A stretch of 64,000 nucleotides of DNA from JBBQZU01 sp041749535 (GCA_041749535.1 JBGTBE010000011.1:1-64000), one strand, 5' to 3'. Counted from the first letter of the stretch, positions 34,946-43,875 are shown. A program made the numbers and translations. Notes: generated by a model not told the origin, from the sequence alone.

Positions 34946-35015
34946 ACGCCTTTACCTTATTAATTGGTGAGCCCAAAAGTAAGAAAATAGCCCGGCCTAT
35001 GGGTGTTTCTGTGCT

Positions 35016-35816
35016 TTAACTTACTGAACTTTGGCCTGCGAGAAGCTTGATGGACAGTTCCAGAAAATCTTCGGGCGAAAGCTGCTCGGGTCTCAGGCCT
35101 AGCTCGGATTTCAGGCTGATTGAAAGATCTGTTGTAAGCAGCGTAGCGAGGCTGTTGCGCATGGTTTTTCTTCTTTGACCAAAGGCCATTTTAACCACCT
35201 TTCTGAAAAATTGGTAGGGCACGGGCAGTTCCTTGCGTGTATTTCGCGTAAGCCTTATAACCCCGCTTTTCACTTTGGGAGGGGGATTGAATGATCCCTC
35301 ATTTACAGTAAAAAGGTACTCTGTATGAAAGTAAACTTGTACAAGCACGGTGAGAATTCCGTAATCCTTGTTGCCATGCCCCGCAGTGATTCTTTGACCC
35401 ACCTCTCTCTGAAACATGCCAACAAGCTCGGGCATCAGGTCGGGTGCTTCTACCACACGGAAGAGAATCTGCGAGGAGATGTTGTAAGGAAAATTGCCAA
35501 TCACCGCAAAAGACTGACCGTCAAAGATGTGGTTCAGGTCTAGTTGGAGGAAGTCACCTTCTATGATGTGCTCTTTCAGTTTAGGAAGGTGCGTATGCAG
35601 CCAGGCCACAGATTCCCGGTCTATCTCTATAAGTTTCAGGCTTTCAATTTTCGATGCGAGCAAGGCACGGGTGAGTATGCCCGTACCCGGACCTATCTCG
35701 AGCACGTTTTGCACATTGTCCGAAAGGGCCGCGGCAATTCTCCCTGCAATGGCCGGCTCGGTGAGGAAATGCTGCCCCAGGTGTTTCTTGGCACGGACCT
35801 TATCCATTGGTGTCAT
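35016..35816 (-). CDS. ksgA: 16S rRNA dimethyladenosine transferase
   Basis: 266 aa. KsgA (RsmA) dimethylates two adjacent adenines near the 3' end of 16S rRNA. The N-terminus KKHLGQHFLTEPAIAGRI and the SAM motif VLEIGPGTGILTRALL are clear. The catalytic motif appears as GNFPYNISSQILF (NFPY for the common NLPY), a form normal in Bacteroidota. FNPPPKVKSGVIRL marks the C-terminal domain. An internal Met at residue 4 is an alternative start. It overlaps the DUF4286 gene by 17 bases, a pairing I recognise from other Flavobacteriia. Confidence 0.97.
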   Translation of the reverse strand: MTPMDKVRAKKHLGQHFLTEPAIAGRIAAALSDNVQNVLEIGPGTGILTRALLASKIESLKLIEIDRESVAWLHTHLPKLKEHIIEGDFLQLDLNHIFDGQSFAVIGNFPYNISSQILFRVVEAPDLMPELVGMFQREVGQRITAGHGNKDYGILTVLVQVYFHTEYLFTVNEGSFNPPPKVKSGVIRLTRNTRKELPVPYQFFRKVVKMAFGQRRKTMRNSLATLLTTDLSISLKSELGLRPEQLSPEDFLELSIKLLAGQSSVS

Positions 35817-36114
35817 GAATAATGTGAAGGAGGGTGCGGAAAGCGGCTATGCGCCCTCCGAACTTCAATTCTGTTTCGTAGCGCAAGCGGTCGGCTTCAT
35901 TGGCTATATAGCGGTCATAGTCGGCCATACTCACGGCAAAATACTGTATGCTGTATGTTTTGCCACCATCTTCTTCGGCGATGATGCGGGCAATGCGGGC
36001 ATCTCTGAAGCAGCCTGTAGCGAGTACATCAGGAATGTGATGCTCCTTCATCCATTGCAGCCATTCATCATGGGCTTCATGGTCTACATTTATCGTTACA
36101 TTGTACATGATCAT
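35800..36114 (-). CDS. DUF4286 family protein
   Basis: 104 aa. The sequence MYNVTINVDHEAHDEWLQWMKE with HIPDVLATGCFRDARIARII matches the DUF4286 family, small ferredoxin-like-fold proteins of unknown function common in Bacteroidota. GGKTYSIQYFAVSMADYDRY is also typical. It overlaps ksgA by 17 bases and so is probably translated together with it. Two Met residues lie at the start (1 and 3). Confidence 0.88.
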   Translation of the reverse strand: MIMYNVTINVDHEAHDEWLQWMKEHHIPDVLATGCFRDARIARIIAEEDGGKTYSIQYFAVSMADYDRYIANEADRLRYETELKFGGRIAAFRTLLHIIHDTNG

Positions 36115-36143
36115 GGCGTAAAGATGCTAAAGATTGGCGCTTG

Positions 36144-36175
36144 TTTGAGAAGCTAGGGTAAGGTTTGTAAATTTG
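36144..36175 (+). promoter_or_regulatory. Bacteroidota-type promoter for the hydroxylase-lysoplasmalogenase operon
   Basis: TTTG (36144-36147), a 20-nt spacer and TAAATTTG (36168-36175) match both boxes. Transcription would begin around 36182, giving a leader of about ten bases before the TTG at 36192. That supports this unusual start codon. Confidence 0.7.
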
Positions 36176-36191
36176 TATAAATCTGCGACAC

Positions 36192-37421
36192 TTGACCAAT
36201 CCCATCATCCTTGCCATCCCCGTGTTTTTTCTGCTCATGGTCCTCGAATTGGCTTGGGGGTACTGGAAAGATAAAAAGCTCTATCGCCTCAACGATGCTG
36301 TAACCAATATCAGTTGCGGAATTCTGGATCAGCTCACAGGACTTTTTGCCAAGATATTCACCGTTGCTGCCTACCATTTTATTTTCACCCACTTTGCGCT
36401 CTTTTCGTTTGAAACTACCTGGTACTGGATATTGATCGGATTTTTGGGTGTAGATTTCTTCTACTATTGGGCACACCGTATGAGCCATCAGGTGAATGTG
36501 TTTTGGCTCGGCCATGTGGTGCACCATCAGAGCGAAGATTATAACCTGAGTGTGGCCTTGAGACAGAGCACTTTTCAGAAAATGTTTACCTTCTTTTTTT
36601 ATTTTCCATTGGCATTCATTGGATTTAACACGGAGTGGTTTGTGCTCATGGGAGCCTTCAACCTTCTTTATCAGTTTTGGATTCATACCGAAGTGATCAA
36701 CAAGCTACCCCGATGGTATGAATATGTTTTCAATACACCTTCTCACCACCGCGTGCACCACGGTCGCGACCCCAAGTATATAGACCGCAACCATGGGGGT
36801 ACCCTCATTATTTGGGACCGTATTTTTGGCACTTTCCAGCAGGAAGAAGAGCGCCCTACGTACGGCATCACCACGCCAACCGACACCTGGAATCCTGTGA
36901 TGGCCAATCTCCAACCCTTTGCCCGGCTATGGGAAGAAATGAAATCTGTGCCTGGTGCGTCCAACAAGCTAAAACTTGCACTGATGCCTCCCGGGTGGTA
37001 TCCTGAAAACCTTGGTGGATTCAGGGCACCGAAGGCAGTAGACAAAGCTACTTATCTCAAATATGATGTTCCGGTTTCAGTGCAGCTCAATTGGTATTTG
37101 GCAGTGCAGTATTTGGTCATACTTGCAGCAACTTCCCTCTTCTTATTCAACTTTGAGCAATTCTCCCTACTCAATCAAGGCATCGTCGCTATTGCTGTCA
37201 TACTCTCGGTTATGGGTTTGGGTATGCTTTTCGAAAGCCGTGCAGTGGCAGTAAGACTTGAGTTTTTCAGATTTTTACTTTCCACAGGTTTGGGTGTGTA
37301 CCTGTACATAATCGATATGTGTGGATGGTGGCTGCCTGCCGGATGGCTTGTTATCTTCATGATTTCTATGCTTATACTTCCGCGCCTTAACCTTTCATCG
37401 TATACTACAGTTAAAATATGA
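36192..37421 (+). CDS. Sterol desaturase/fatty acid hydroxylase, alkylglycerol monooxygenase-like
   Basis: 409 aa with about nine hydrophobic segments. The di-iron histidine motifs are HRMSH (95-99), HVVHH (108-112) and HRVHH (186-190), with an extra His in HTEV (165). GTLIIWDRIFGTF right after the last motif and a C-terminal set of about four further helices both resemble animal alkylglycerol monooxygenase (AGMO), which cleaves glyceryl ethers, more than plain sterol desaturases. The TTG start is supported by the promoter and by the hydrophobic opening MTNPIILAIPVFFLL; the first ATG is at 36237. It ends in an ATGA overlap with the lysoplasmalogenase gene. Confidence 0.88.
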   Translation: MTNPIILAIPVFFLLMVLELAWGYWKDKKLYRLNDAVTNISCGILDQLTGLFAKIFTVAAYHFIFTHFALFSFETTWYWILIGFLGVDFFYYWAHRMSHQVNVFWLGHVVHHQSEDYNLSVALRQSTFQKMFTFFFYFPLAFIGFNTEWFVLMGAFNLLYQFWIHTEVINKLPRWYEYVFNTPSHHRVHHGRDPKYIDRNHGGTLIIWDRIFGTFQQEEERPTYGITTPTDTWNPVMANLQPFARLWEEMKSVPGASNKLKLALMPPGWYPENLGGFRAPKAVDKATYLKYDVPVSVQLNWYLAVQYLVILAATSLFLFNFEQFSLLNQGIVAIAVILSVMGLGMLFESRAVAVRLEFFRFLLSTGLGVYLYIIDMCGWWLPAGWLVIFMISMLILPRLNLSSYTTVKI

Positions 37422-38143
37422 TGCGCTTTTTCACCTTCACTTACCTTGTGGTTCTTATCGTTCATCTTGCAGCCGGTGTTCTTGGTTGGGAAGAAACACT
37501 ATTTATAACCAAACCCATGCTCCTGAGCATACTGCTGCTGTATGTGCTCACGTATGTGCTTAGGTTTCGCGCAGGTGTTTTTGGCTATGTTGTGTGTGCA
37601 GCGTTGTTTTTTTCCCTTCTGGGTGATGTGTTTCTCATGTTTCAGCAATGGGACAATACTTATTTTATTCTTGGACTTTCAGCTTTCCTGCTTGCCCATG
37701 TGCTATATACATATGCCTTCACACGCACCTATATCGCCAACCACGAGATAGCTTTACTCAAGAAATATGGTTGGGTGATGGTGGCTGTTGTGGGCTATGG
37801 ATTCTATTTTTTTAATTTGATAAAAGACCATCTCCACGACATGATTGGTCCAGTGATGGTATATACAATGGCCATCATTGTAATGCTACTTATTGCGTTG
37901 AATAGATTTAAGAAAGTAAATGACCGCAGTTTTTGGTACACAGCGGTGGGTGCAATCTTATTTGTGGCTTCCGACAGTATTCTTGCGTGGAATAAGTTCG
38001 TGAATGAATTGGATTATTCCCACGTATCCATCATGCTCACATATGGATTGGCACAGCTTGGAATTGCCTTAGGAGCAACGGAACAAATTGCAGACAATGC
38101 AATGCTTAGCGACAAAAATTTGGATAGTTACATATCCACCTGA
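37418..38143 (+). CDS. YhhN/TMEM86-family lysoplasmalogenase
   Basis: 241 aa, with about eight membrane segments. The family pattern is present in LLGDVFLMFQQWDNTYFILGLSAFLLAHVLYTYAF (shown here only as a region of about residues 67-101) and VGAILFVASDSILAWNKFV near the end, with conserved Asp residues. Members hydrolyse the vinyl-ether bond of lysoplasmalogens or resemble those that do. The ATG overlaps the stop of the AGMO-like gene (ATGA), so the two are made together. The acidic tail is not conserved in the family. Confidence 0.9.
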   Translation: MMRFFTFTYLVVLIVHLAAGVLGWEETLFITKPMLLSILLLYVLTYVLRFRAGVFGYVVCAALFFSLLGDVFLMFQQWDNTYFILGLSAFLLAHVLYTYAFTRTYIANHEIALLKKYGWVMVAVVGYGFYFFNLIKDHLHDMIGPVMVYTMAIIVMLLIALNRFKKVNDRSFWYTAVGAILFVASDSILAWNKFVNELDYSHVSIMLTYGLAQLGIALGATEQIADNAMLSDKNLDSYIST

Positions 38144-38161
38144 AAGCATTCTTAAGTTGAC

Positions 38162-40015
38162 TCATGGAGTGCGCTCATTGATGATGACATTGCTTCCCGG
38201 TATTTCCGGATTGTCACCCCTTAAGGTCCTGAATTTCTTCCTGGCTTCTGTTACGTAAAGACTGCCAGGAAAATCAAGCATAAGCTGCTTGTAATACTCT
38301 TGGGCTTTTTCAAGGTCTTTAATTTTTAGCTCATACAGCGTTGCCAGATCGTACAGTGCATCGTCAGCGTTAATATCGAAATAGTGGTTTGCAATGACTT
38401 CTTTATAGTAGTTGGCAGCATTTTCCAGTTGGCCCGTAGTTTCACTTATCTCCGCCCTTCGCATCAAAATATCATCGCTCAGAGAATGCCCCGGATAATT
38501 GGTGGCAATGCTATCGAGTGTGGTAAGGGCATCATCGAATCTTCGCTGAACGATCAATAAGTCGGCCCTTGCAAATTTGAGCATGGGGTCAATGATGGTG
38601 TCCAGGTTCAGGTTGTCGGTAATTAGCAGTGAAAGCGACATAGCGTCGTTGCTGATGAGCTTAGATGTGCTGCCTTTTAGTACATCGAGTTGTGCCTGCG
38701 CCCACTCAAACTCACCTACATAATAGCTTATTCGCGCATTCATAAACTTGGCCTGATAGCCTTGCAAATCGTTTTTGTAATCTTTGTCTACTTGGGAGCA
38801 AAGAAGGCTGGCGTCCCAGATGTAATTTCTGGCTATGAGAATCTCCGCGAGCTCCAGTTTAATTTCGGCATTTATATTGCCATACAGTGAGCGCACTTCA
38901 AGTGCTTCATTCAGTATATCAGTCGCACCTTCCAAATCACCCAAATAATAAGCCCGGATTTTAGCAAGCTGTCTGTACAAGTTTATGGTTTCAACATTGC
39001 CACTTAGCTCATTTTTTAGGGTTAAAATCTCATTTGCCAGTGCTTGAAAAGCTGGAATATCTGGCGGGTAATTTCGGCGCAGCAATTCGAAATCTGCCTG
39101 CAGGGAGCCCATTCTGGAAAAGTTGTAATAAGGATTGCCGGGTCCTTTCTCTATCAGGTATTTGTAGCACTTGGATGCAACATCGAAAGCTTCATTGTTC
39201 ACACACAATCCCGCCAAGGAGAGGAGTCTTTGTCCTTGCTCGTTGAGTCGTTTGTCAATACCGCGCAACTGAATGAAAGCCCCGTTGAAGTCGCGCATTT
39301 GCAAAAATAGCCACGTGAGCATCTCAGCATAGATGGTAGATTCGGGAGATTTTTGAACCCTTCGCAGCAATTCATTTCTGAGGATGGCTGCCTCATCTTC
39401 ATTGTTCAAATCCAGGCTTCTGTTCAAGGCATTTTGAACAGTTTGAAGGTATGCTTCGTTTGCAGCGATGAGGTCGAGATATTCGACTATCATTTTCTCT
39501 TTATCGCCCAAGGCTCCATAAAGTCCCGCCATCTCATAGCTGAAGGTGTACTGATTGTCGAGCGATCGCTTGCCGACTTGATAGGTTTGCATGGCCAAAT
39601 CATTCTTGCTTTTGCGAATGAATTCGTTCGCAGTGCGAACAATCATTCCCTGGCTTTTGGGCATGGATTCAATCGCGTCTTGGTATGCCTTGTCTGCTGA
39701 TTTTTGATCGCCTTCGGCTTCATAAACGGCACCAAGGTCTATATACAGCACATTTGAATTAAAGCGTTTCATCTGCTTCTTTACATGCTTTTCAGCTTCT
39801 TTGGTATCGCCCATCTTCAGCATGCAATCCAGCAGTGCAGTATAGTTAATGCTGTTCGCATTTTGGCTGTAAAGGCGCTCGTAATACAGCCTGGCCTTTT
39901 CGTAATCTCCAGTCTCGTAGTAGTATGCGGCGAGTTTGTCATCTTCCGTTTCCTGTGCAAGCACGGGGAAGCTTAAGAAGAGCCCGGCAACCAATACAAG
40001 TAGAAATTTATTCAT
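38162..40015 (-). CDS. Exported large tetratricopeptide repeat protein
   Basis: 617 aa. A signal peptide (to PVLAQ, about residue 20) is followed by TPR-like helix pairs along the whole chain, e.g. YETGDYEKARLYYERLYSQ at the start and LYDLATLYELKIKDLEKAQEYYKQL near the end. The C-terminal GSLYVTEARKKFRTLRGD is the usual last repeat of such Bacteroidota TPR proteins. It likely works in the periplasm as a scaffold. The ATG follows the stop of the lipoprotein gene directly, so serS, lipoprotein and this gene form one operon. Confidence 0.88.
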   Translation of the reverse strand: MNKFLLVLVAGLFLSFPVLAQETEDDKLAAYYYETGDYEKARLYYERLYSQNANSINYTALLDCMLKMGDTKEAEKHVKKQMKRFNSNVLYIDLGAVYEAEGDQKSADKAYQDAIESMPKSQGMIVRTANEFIRKSKNDLAMQTYQVGKRSLDNQYTFSYEMAGLYGALGDKEKMIVEYLDLIAANEAYLQTVQNALNRSLDLNNEDEAAILRNELLRRVQKSPESTIYAEMLTWLFLQMRDFNGAFIQLRGIDKRLNEQGQRLLSLAGLCVNNEAFDVASKCYKYLIEKGPGNPYYNFSRMGSLQADFELLRRNYPPDIPAFQALANEILTLKNELSGNVETINLYRQLAKIRAYYLGDLEGATDILNEALEVRSLYGNINAEIKLELAEILIARNYIWDASLLCSQVDKDYKNDLQGYQAKFMNARISYYVGEFEWAQAQLDVLKGSTSKLISNDAMSLSLLITDNLNLDTIIDPMLKFARADLLIVQRRFDDALTTLDSIATNYPGHSLSDDILMRRAEISETTGQLENAANYYKEVIANHYFDINADDALYDLATLYELKIKDLEKAQEYYKQLMLDFPGSLYVTEARKKFRTLRGDNPEIPGSNVIINERTP

Positions 40016-40570
40016 TTACAATGTTTTCAATGCTGTGATGAGGCTGTCCATTTTTGGTTCTATAACTACCAACTTTCTTTTGGAAACCATGTTGCTCGTT
40101 TCCAAAGCTTGTTTGTCATACATGATCTTTTCAGCGGCCAGTTTTTCTTCGATGAATACTCTCTTAACGATATTGGTATCCAAAAGATTGTTCGAAAGAT
40201 CATGCCTGAGACTTCCAAGCTGGTTCTTAGTGAAAACCAATTCAGCTTCTACCCTGTAGTATTCTTTAGTGAAGTTTTGCAATGGCTTCTTAAGCTCCCT
40301 GTATTCAGACATAATCATGGCTACTTCTCTTTGCATGGTATCTCCACGTTGGGTGTGCCATGCTTGCACAAAATTGGTTCGCTCTGAGAATGTTTTCGAC
40401 AAGGTAGTGTAATCCAGGGTGTCGAGTTTTCCAAGCGAAGCCGTACACGTATCGATACTGTAGATCAGCGAATCAATGGTGGCAATCTCTTTTTCGTACC
40501 AGGTGGTGGGTGTGCATGCCGAAGCCAGTAAACCAGAAACCACTGCGATATATGCGAAGCCCCTCATCAT
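40016..40570 (-). CDS. Lipoprotein, unknown function
   Basis: 184 aa. The signal peptide ends in the lipobox LASAC (Cys19), so the mature protein is lipid-anchored in the periplasm. The rest is mainly helical with coiled-coil character (SKTFSERTNFVQAWHTQRGD, EYRELKKPLQNFTKEYYRVE). No family is recognised. Its start overlaps the serS stop by 4 bases and the TPR gene begins immediately after its stop. A shared role with the TPR protein is plausible. Confidence 0.82.
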   Translation of the reverse strand: MMRGFAYIAVVSGLLASACTPTTWYEKEIATIDSLIYSIDTCTASLGKLDTLDYTTLSKTFSERTNFVQAWHTQRGDTMQREVAMIMSEYRELKKPLQNFTKEYYRVEAELVFTKNQLGSLRHDLSNNLLDTNIVKRVFIEEKLAAEKIMYDKQALETSNMVSKRKLVVIEPKMDSLITALKTL

Positions 40571-41841
40571 TTTATACTGTTAAAGTGGGTGTATGAATGC
40601 AGTGCACCCGGAATTTTAATATAGCCCGGTTGCTGATGGTTTTCCAACAGCGCTGCAACTATACGCGGGAGCGCGAGCGCAGAACCGTTCAATGAATGTA
40701 CGAGCTGGATTTTGCGTTCGGCATTCCTAAACCTGCACTTTAGACGGTTACTTTGGAAGGTCTCAAAATTAGACACAGAGCTTACCTCCAGCCAACGCTT
40801 TTGAGCGGCTGAGTATACTTCAAAGTCGTAGGTCATGGCAGAGGCAAAACCCATATCTCCACCACAAAGTCTGAGAATGCGGTAGGGGAGTTCCAGATTG
40901 TTAAGGAGTCCTTTTACGTGATCTACCATCTGATCGAGTATTTCATTGCTCTTGTCAGGGTGTGCAATCTGTACAATTTCAACCTTGTCGAACTGATGAA
41001 GTCGGTTTAGTCCGCGCACATCTTTGCCATATGATCCTGCTTCTCTCCTGAAACAAGGGGTGTAGGCACAGTGTTTCACCGGAAGGTCACTTTCATTGAG
41101 GATCACATCTCTGTATATATTGGTAACTGGGACTTCGGCGGTGGGTATGAGGAATAATTTGTCTTCTCCCACATAGTACATCTGCCCTTCTTTGTCGGGT
41201 AGCTGACCAGTACCGAAGCCCGAGGCCTCGTTCACAACATGCGGTGTCATCACTTCATCATATCCAGCTTTAGAAGCTTCGTCGAGGAAGTAATTTATAA
41301 GGGCGCGTTGAAGTTTTGCTCCCTGTCCGGTATACACAGGAAACCCTGCGCCTGCGATTTTAACACCAGTTTCGAAATCTATAAGTTTATACTGCTGGGC
41401 AAGGTCCCAATGAGGCTGGGCATCTTTGTGAAGAACTGGGATCTCTCCAGCCCTGAAAACTTCTTCATTCTCTTCAGGTGTTTTACCAAGCTTCACCTTT
41501 TTATCTGGCGCATTGGGTATGTGACAGAGCACAGCTATGAGTTGTTCTTCAGCCTGAGCTTGTTCTTGCTTAAGTTGATGTGCGCTTTCTTTGAAAGTAG
41601 CTACTGTAGCCTTTAGTGCTTCGGCTTCATCACCCTTTCCATCTTTCATGAGGGAACCAATGGCTTTAGAAGCCAGGTTTATTTCAGCCAACTTCCTATC
41701 GAGTTCTGCTTGCAGCGCGCGTTTTTGGCTATCAAGGTCCAGCGCCTGTTCCACAAGTGCAGGCAGGGCACTGTTGGCACGGCGTGCCAGTCTATCGAGA
41801 ATTTCCGCTTTATTTTCTCTCAGTTGATGTATTTCGAGCAT
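40567..41841 (-). CDS. serS: Serine--tRNA ligase
   Basis: 424 aa from the ATG at 41841 (MLEIHQLRENKAEIL). The frame extends 13 codons further, but that start is not family-like. The N-terminal arm is the long antiparallel coiled coil that grips the tRNA variable arm (about 25-100). The catalytic core has motif 2 TPCFRREAGSYGKDVRGLNRLHQFDKVEIV and motif 3 LNGSALALPRIVAALLENHQ. Motif 1 sits near TGQGAKLQRALINYFLDEA. The order of the operon is serS, lipoprotein, TPR protein. Confidence 0.97.
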   Translation of the reverse strand: MLEIHQLRENKAEILDRLARRANSALPALVEQALDLDSQKRALQAELDRKLAEINLASKAIGSLMKDGKGDEAEALKATVATFKESAHQLKQEQAQAEEQLIAVLCHIPNAPDKKVKLGKTPEENEEVFRAGEIPVLHKDAQPHWDLAQQYKLIDFETGVKIAGAGFPVYTGQGAKLQRALINYFLDEASKAGYDEVMTPHVVNEASGFGTGQLPDKEGQMYYVGEDKLFLIPTAEVPVTNIYRDVILNESDLPVKHCAYTPCFRREAGSYGKDVRGLNRLHQFDKVEIVQIAHPDKSNEILDQMVDHVKGLLNNLELPYRILRLCGGDMGFASAMTYDFEVYSAAQKRWLEVSSVSNFETFQSNRLKCRFRNAERKIQLVHSLNGSALALPRIVAALLENHQQPGYIKIPGALHSYTHFNSIK

Positions 41842-41877
41842 TTGCTTCGGGGTGTGATATTTTAGGTTAACAAGACA

Positions 41878-41909
41878 CAAAGGTACGGCACAAAAAAAAC
41901 TCCTGACAA
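41878..41909 (-). promoter_or_regulatory. Candidate promoter for serS
   Basis: On the minus strand TACCTTTG (41885-41878) matches the -7 consensus and TTG (41909-41907) lies about 21 nt upstream. It overlaps the rpmA terminator, so the serS transcript would begin within about 10 bases of where rplU-rpmA transcription ends. Confidence 0.5.
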
Positions 41910-41920
41910 GCAGGAGTTTT
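41890..41920 (-). terminator. Intrinsic terminator after rplU-rpmA
   Basis: A 10-bp perfect stem (41896-41905 with 41911-41920) with a 5-base loop is followed on the minus strand by a run of T (A-run 41892-41899). It lies 22 bases beyond the rpmA stop. Confidence 0.92.
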
Positions 41921-41942
41921 CAATAATATTTAAAAAAACATC

Positions 41943-42209
41943 TTACTTGTCGGCAGTGTGTGGTATCACCGATACGAACGACTTGTCGTCGCGGCGCTTA
42001 CGAAATTCCACCACGCCATCAGTAAGTGCGAATAGGGTATGGTCATTGCCAAGACCTACGTTTACACCTGGATGATGTTTGGTGCCACGCTGCCTCACGA
42101 TAATGTTGCCTGCAATGGCGTTTTGACCGCCAAATATTTTGATGCCGAGACGTTTGCTATGTGATTCGCGGCCGTTTTTAGAGCTACCTACTCCTTTCTT
42201 ATGTGCCAT
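41943..42209 (-). CDS. rpmA: 50S ribosomal protein L27
   Basis: 88 aa. The N-terminus MAHKKGVGSSKNGRESHSKR and the core GIKIFGGQNAIAGNIIVRQRGTKHHPGVNVG (about residues 22-52) are the L27 signature. L27 reaches the peptidyl-transferase centre with its N-terminal tail. That tail starts directly with MAHKK, so no cleavable leader is present. It follows rplU by 35 bases. Confidence 0.98.
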   Translation of the reverse strand: MAHKKGVGSSKNGRESHSKRLGIKIFGGQNAIAGNIIVRQRGTKHHPGVNVGLGNDHTLFALTDGVVEFRKRRDDKSFVSVIPHTADK

Positions 42210-42244
42210 GAAATTTCTTTTTTATTGTTTCTATTCCTTCTTAC

Positions 42245-42910
42245 TTAAGCTCTGTCAACACCACCATCAAGGCGGTCTTGCAGTTCTTTTAACTCATCCC
42301 ATTTGCCATCGGCAGCAAGCTGCGCTTGAGCAGGCCATGTTTCAGGATTGTGCGATGCGAACGTAGATCCTGCTTCTGCAAGTATTTCATTCAGTTTATC
42401 TGCTGTAGTTTTAGCAAGGTCACCAAAACTATTGATACCGGCATTGTTGAGCAACTCAGCGATCTTTGGACCTATGCCTTCAATCTTTTTCAGATCATCA
42501 CCTTTGGCCGCAGTCTTAGTAGCCTTGGGAGTTGCTTTCTCAGCGGGCTTTTCGGTCTTCTCAGCTTTTTCAGCTTTTTCAACTTTCTTAGCGGTTCCTG
42601 ATGTGGCAATACCTTCAATGGCAATTTTAGTGAATTGCTGACGGTGACCATTGCGGGTCTGATAGCCTTTGCGGCGTTTCTTTTTGAAGATGACCACTTT
42701 GTCACCTTTAACGTGCTCAAGTACCTTTGCGGATACCGATGCACCTGCTACAGCCGGGGCGCCAACAGTGATGCTGCCGTTGTTATCAACGAGAAGCACC
42801 TGATCAAACGTCACCTTGTCGCCTTCTTTGTTATCGAGGCGGTGAACGAAGATCTGCTGATCTTTCGCAACTTTAAATTGCTGCCCTGCTATGTCTACGA
42901 TTGCGTACAT
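42245..42910 (-). CDS. rplU: 50S ribosomal protein L21 with helix-hairpin-helix C-terminal extension
   Basis: 221 aa, about twice the normal L21. Residues 1-103 form the L21 core (MYAIVDIAGQQFKVAKDQQI to RKGYQTRNGHRQQFTKIAIEGI). A Lys-Ala-Glu-rich linker follows (about 110-133, with EKAEKAEKTEK). The extension (about 138-221) begins with the helix-hairpin-helix-like DDLKKIEGIGPKIAELLNNAG and continues with FGDLAKTTADKL. Such extensions are known in Bacteroidota L21. The C-terminal part may bind nucleic acid, but its use on the ribosome is an inference. It leads rpmA. Confidence 0.96.
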   Translation of the reverse strand: MYAIVDIAGQQFKVAKDQQIFVHRLDNKEGDKVTFDQVLLVDNNGSITVGAPAVAGASVSAKVLEHVKGDKVVIFKKKRRKGYQTRNGHRQQFTKIAIEGIATSGTAKKVEKAEKAEKTEKPAEKATPKATKTAAKGDDLKKIEGIGPKIAELLNNAGINSFGDLAKTTADKLNEILAEAGSTFASHNPETWPAQAQLAADGKWDELKELQDRLDGGVDRA

Positions 42911-42947
42911 GCTAATAAGGGTTTAAAATTAGTTCCCAAAAGGGGCG

Positions 42948-42978
42948 CAAAGATAATGATTAATCATTCTCCTGCAAA
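42948..42978 (-). promoter_or_regulatory. Bacteroidota-type promoter for rplU-rpmA
   Basis: On the minus strand TTTG (42978-42975), a 19-nt spacer and TATCTTTG (42955-42948) match both boxes exactly. Transcription would start near 42942 and leave a leader of roughly 30 bases before the rplU ATG. Confidence 0.82.
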
Positions 42979-42987
42979 GATTTTCGC

Positions 42988-43875
42988 CTATTTGCGATTT
43001 ATAAGGAGAATACCCACAATCATAAGCAATGCACATCCTATTTGCATGGCATTCAGGCTTTCCCTGTCAAGGGCGCCCCATGCTATGGCCACAACCGGGA
43101 TCAAGTAGGTTACGCTCGATGCAAAAATGGCGTTGGTGTCCTGCACCAATTTATTGAAAAGGATGAGTGCGATGGCTGTGCCCAGCACCGCTAATATAGC
43201 CACAGAGCCTAACCCGTACCAAGCCCCGGGCACAGTTGCCATTTTATGGGTGAAGTCTGTGCTGAAAAGGGTAACAAAACCGATTGGGCTCACCAGCAGC
43301 AAAGCCAGACTCGTTATGCCGACAGCAGGTTCATTTTGAAGGTAATTCTTGATGGTGTTTAGGCTCACGCCGTACAGAAATGCAGCGAATACAGCGAGCA
43401 TAGCATATCCAATATTGAGATTGGCCCCTTTGAGATTTCCGGAGCCAAGAAGAAGACCAATGGCAGCCACTACGCCAATTGCAATACCAGCAACCTGCAC
43501 AGCGCGTACCTTCGATTTAAAAACAATGACCCCTATAAGCAATGCGAATACAGGGGTGAGCGCGTTCAGCATTCCAGCGAGGGCACTTGGTATTTCGGTT
43601 TGGGCTTTCGCAAACAAAAACGCTGGTAGGGCGTTGCCACATAAGCCAACGATAAGAAAGTACTTGTACCTGCCTCCCCTCAACAGATTAAAACGTCTGA
43701 GTGCTATGGGTGCCAGGAAAAGTGCGGCGATTGATATGCGCAGTGAGCCCACCTGGGTGGCTGTGAAAAGTTCAACACCATCCAGGCCGTAAAGTGCGCG
43801 TTTGATAAGAATGAATGAACTTCCCCAGATTGCAGCGAGAGAAATCAGTACAATCCATTGCCGTAGTGATGCCAA
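42988..43875 (-). CDS. EamA/DMT-family transporter
   Basis: 295 aa with about ten membrane segments in two EamA repeats (about 6-137 and 150-295). Features include AIWGSSFILIKRAL at the start, ALAGMLNALTPVFALLIGVI at the end of repeat 1 and SVTYLIPVVAIAWGALDRE in repeat 2. Members export amino acids or metabolites; the substrate is not visible. It starts at TTG (43875); an in-frame stop lies just upstream and no nearby ATG would fit. It stands alone. Confidence 0.88.
   Translation of the reverse strand: MASLRQWIVLISLAAIWGSSFILIKRALYGLDGVELFTATQVGSLRISIAALFLAPIALRRFNLLRGGRYKYFLIVGLCGNALPAFLFAKAQTEIPSALAGMLNALTPVFALLIGVIVFKSKVRAVQVAGIAIGVVAAIGLLLGSGNLKGANLNIGYAMLAVFAAFLYGVSLNTIKNYLQNEPAVGITSLALLLVSPIGFVTLFSTDFTHKMATVPGAWYGLGSVAILAVLGTAIALILFNKLVQDTNAIFASSVTYLIPVVAIAWGALDRESLNAMQIGCALLMIVGILLINRK

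Noticed and set aside
36153..36686. 177-codon frame on the minus strand
   Set aside because: It is antisense to the AGMO-like gene, whose histidine motifs and promoter are clear; its sequence is charged and unlike a protein family.
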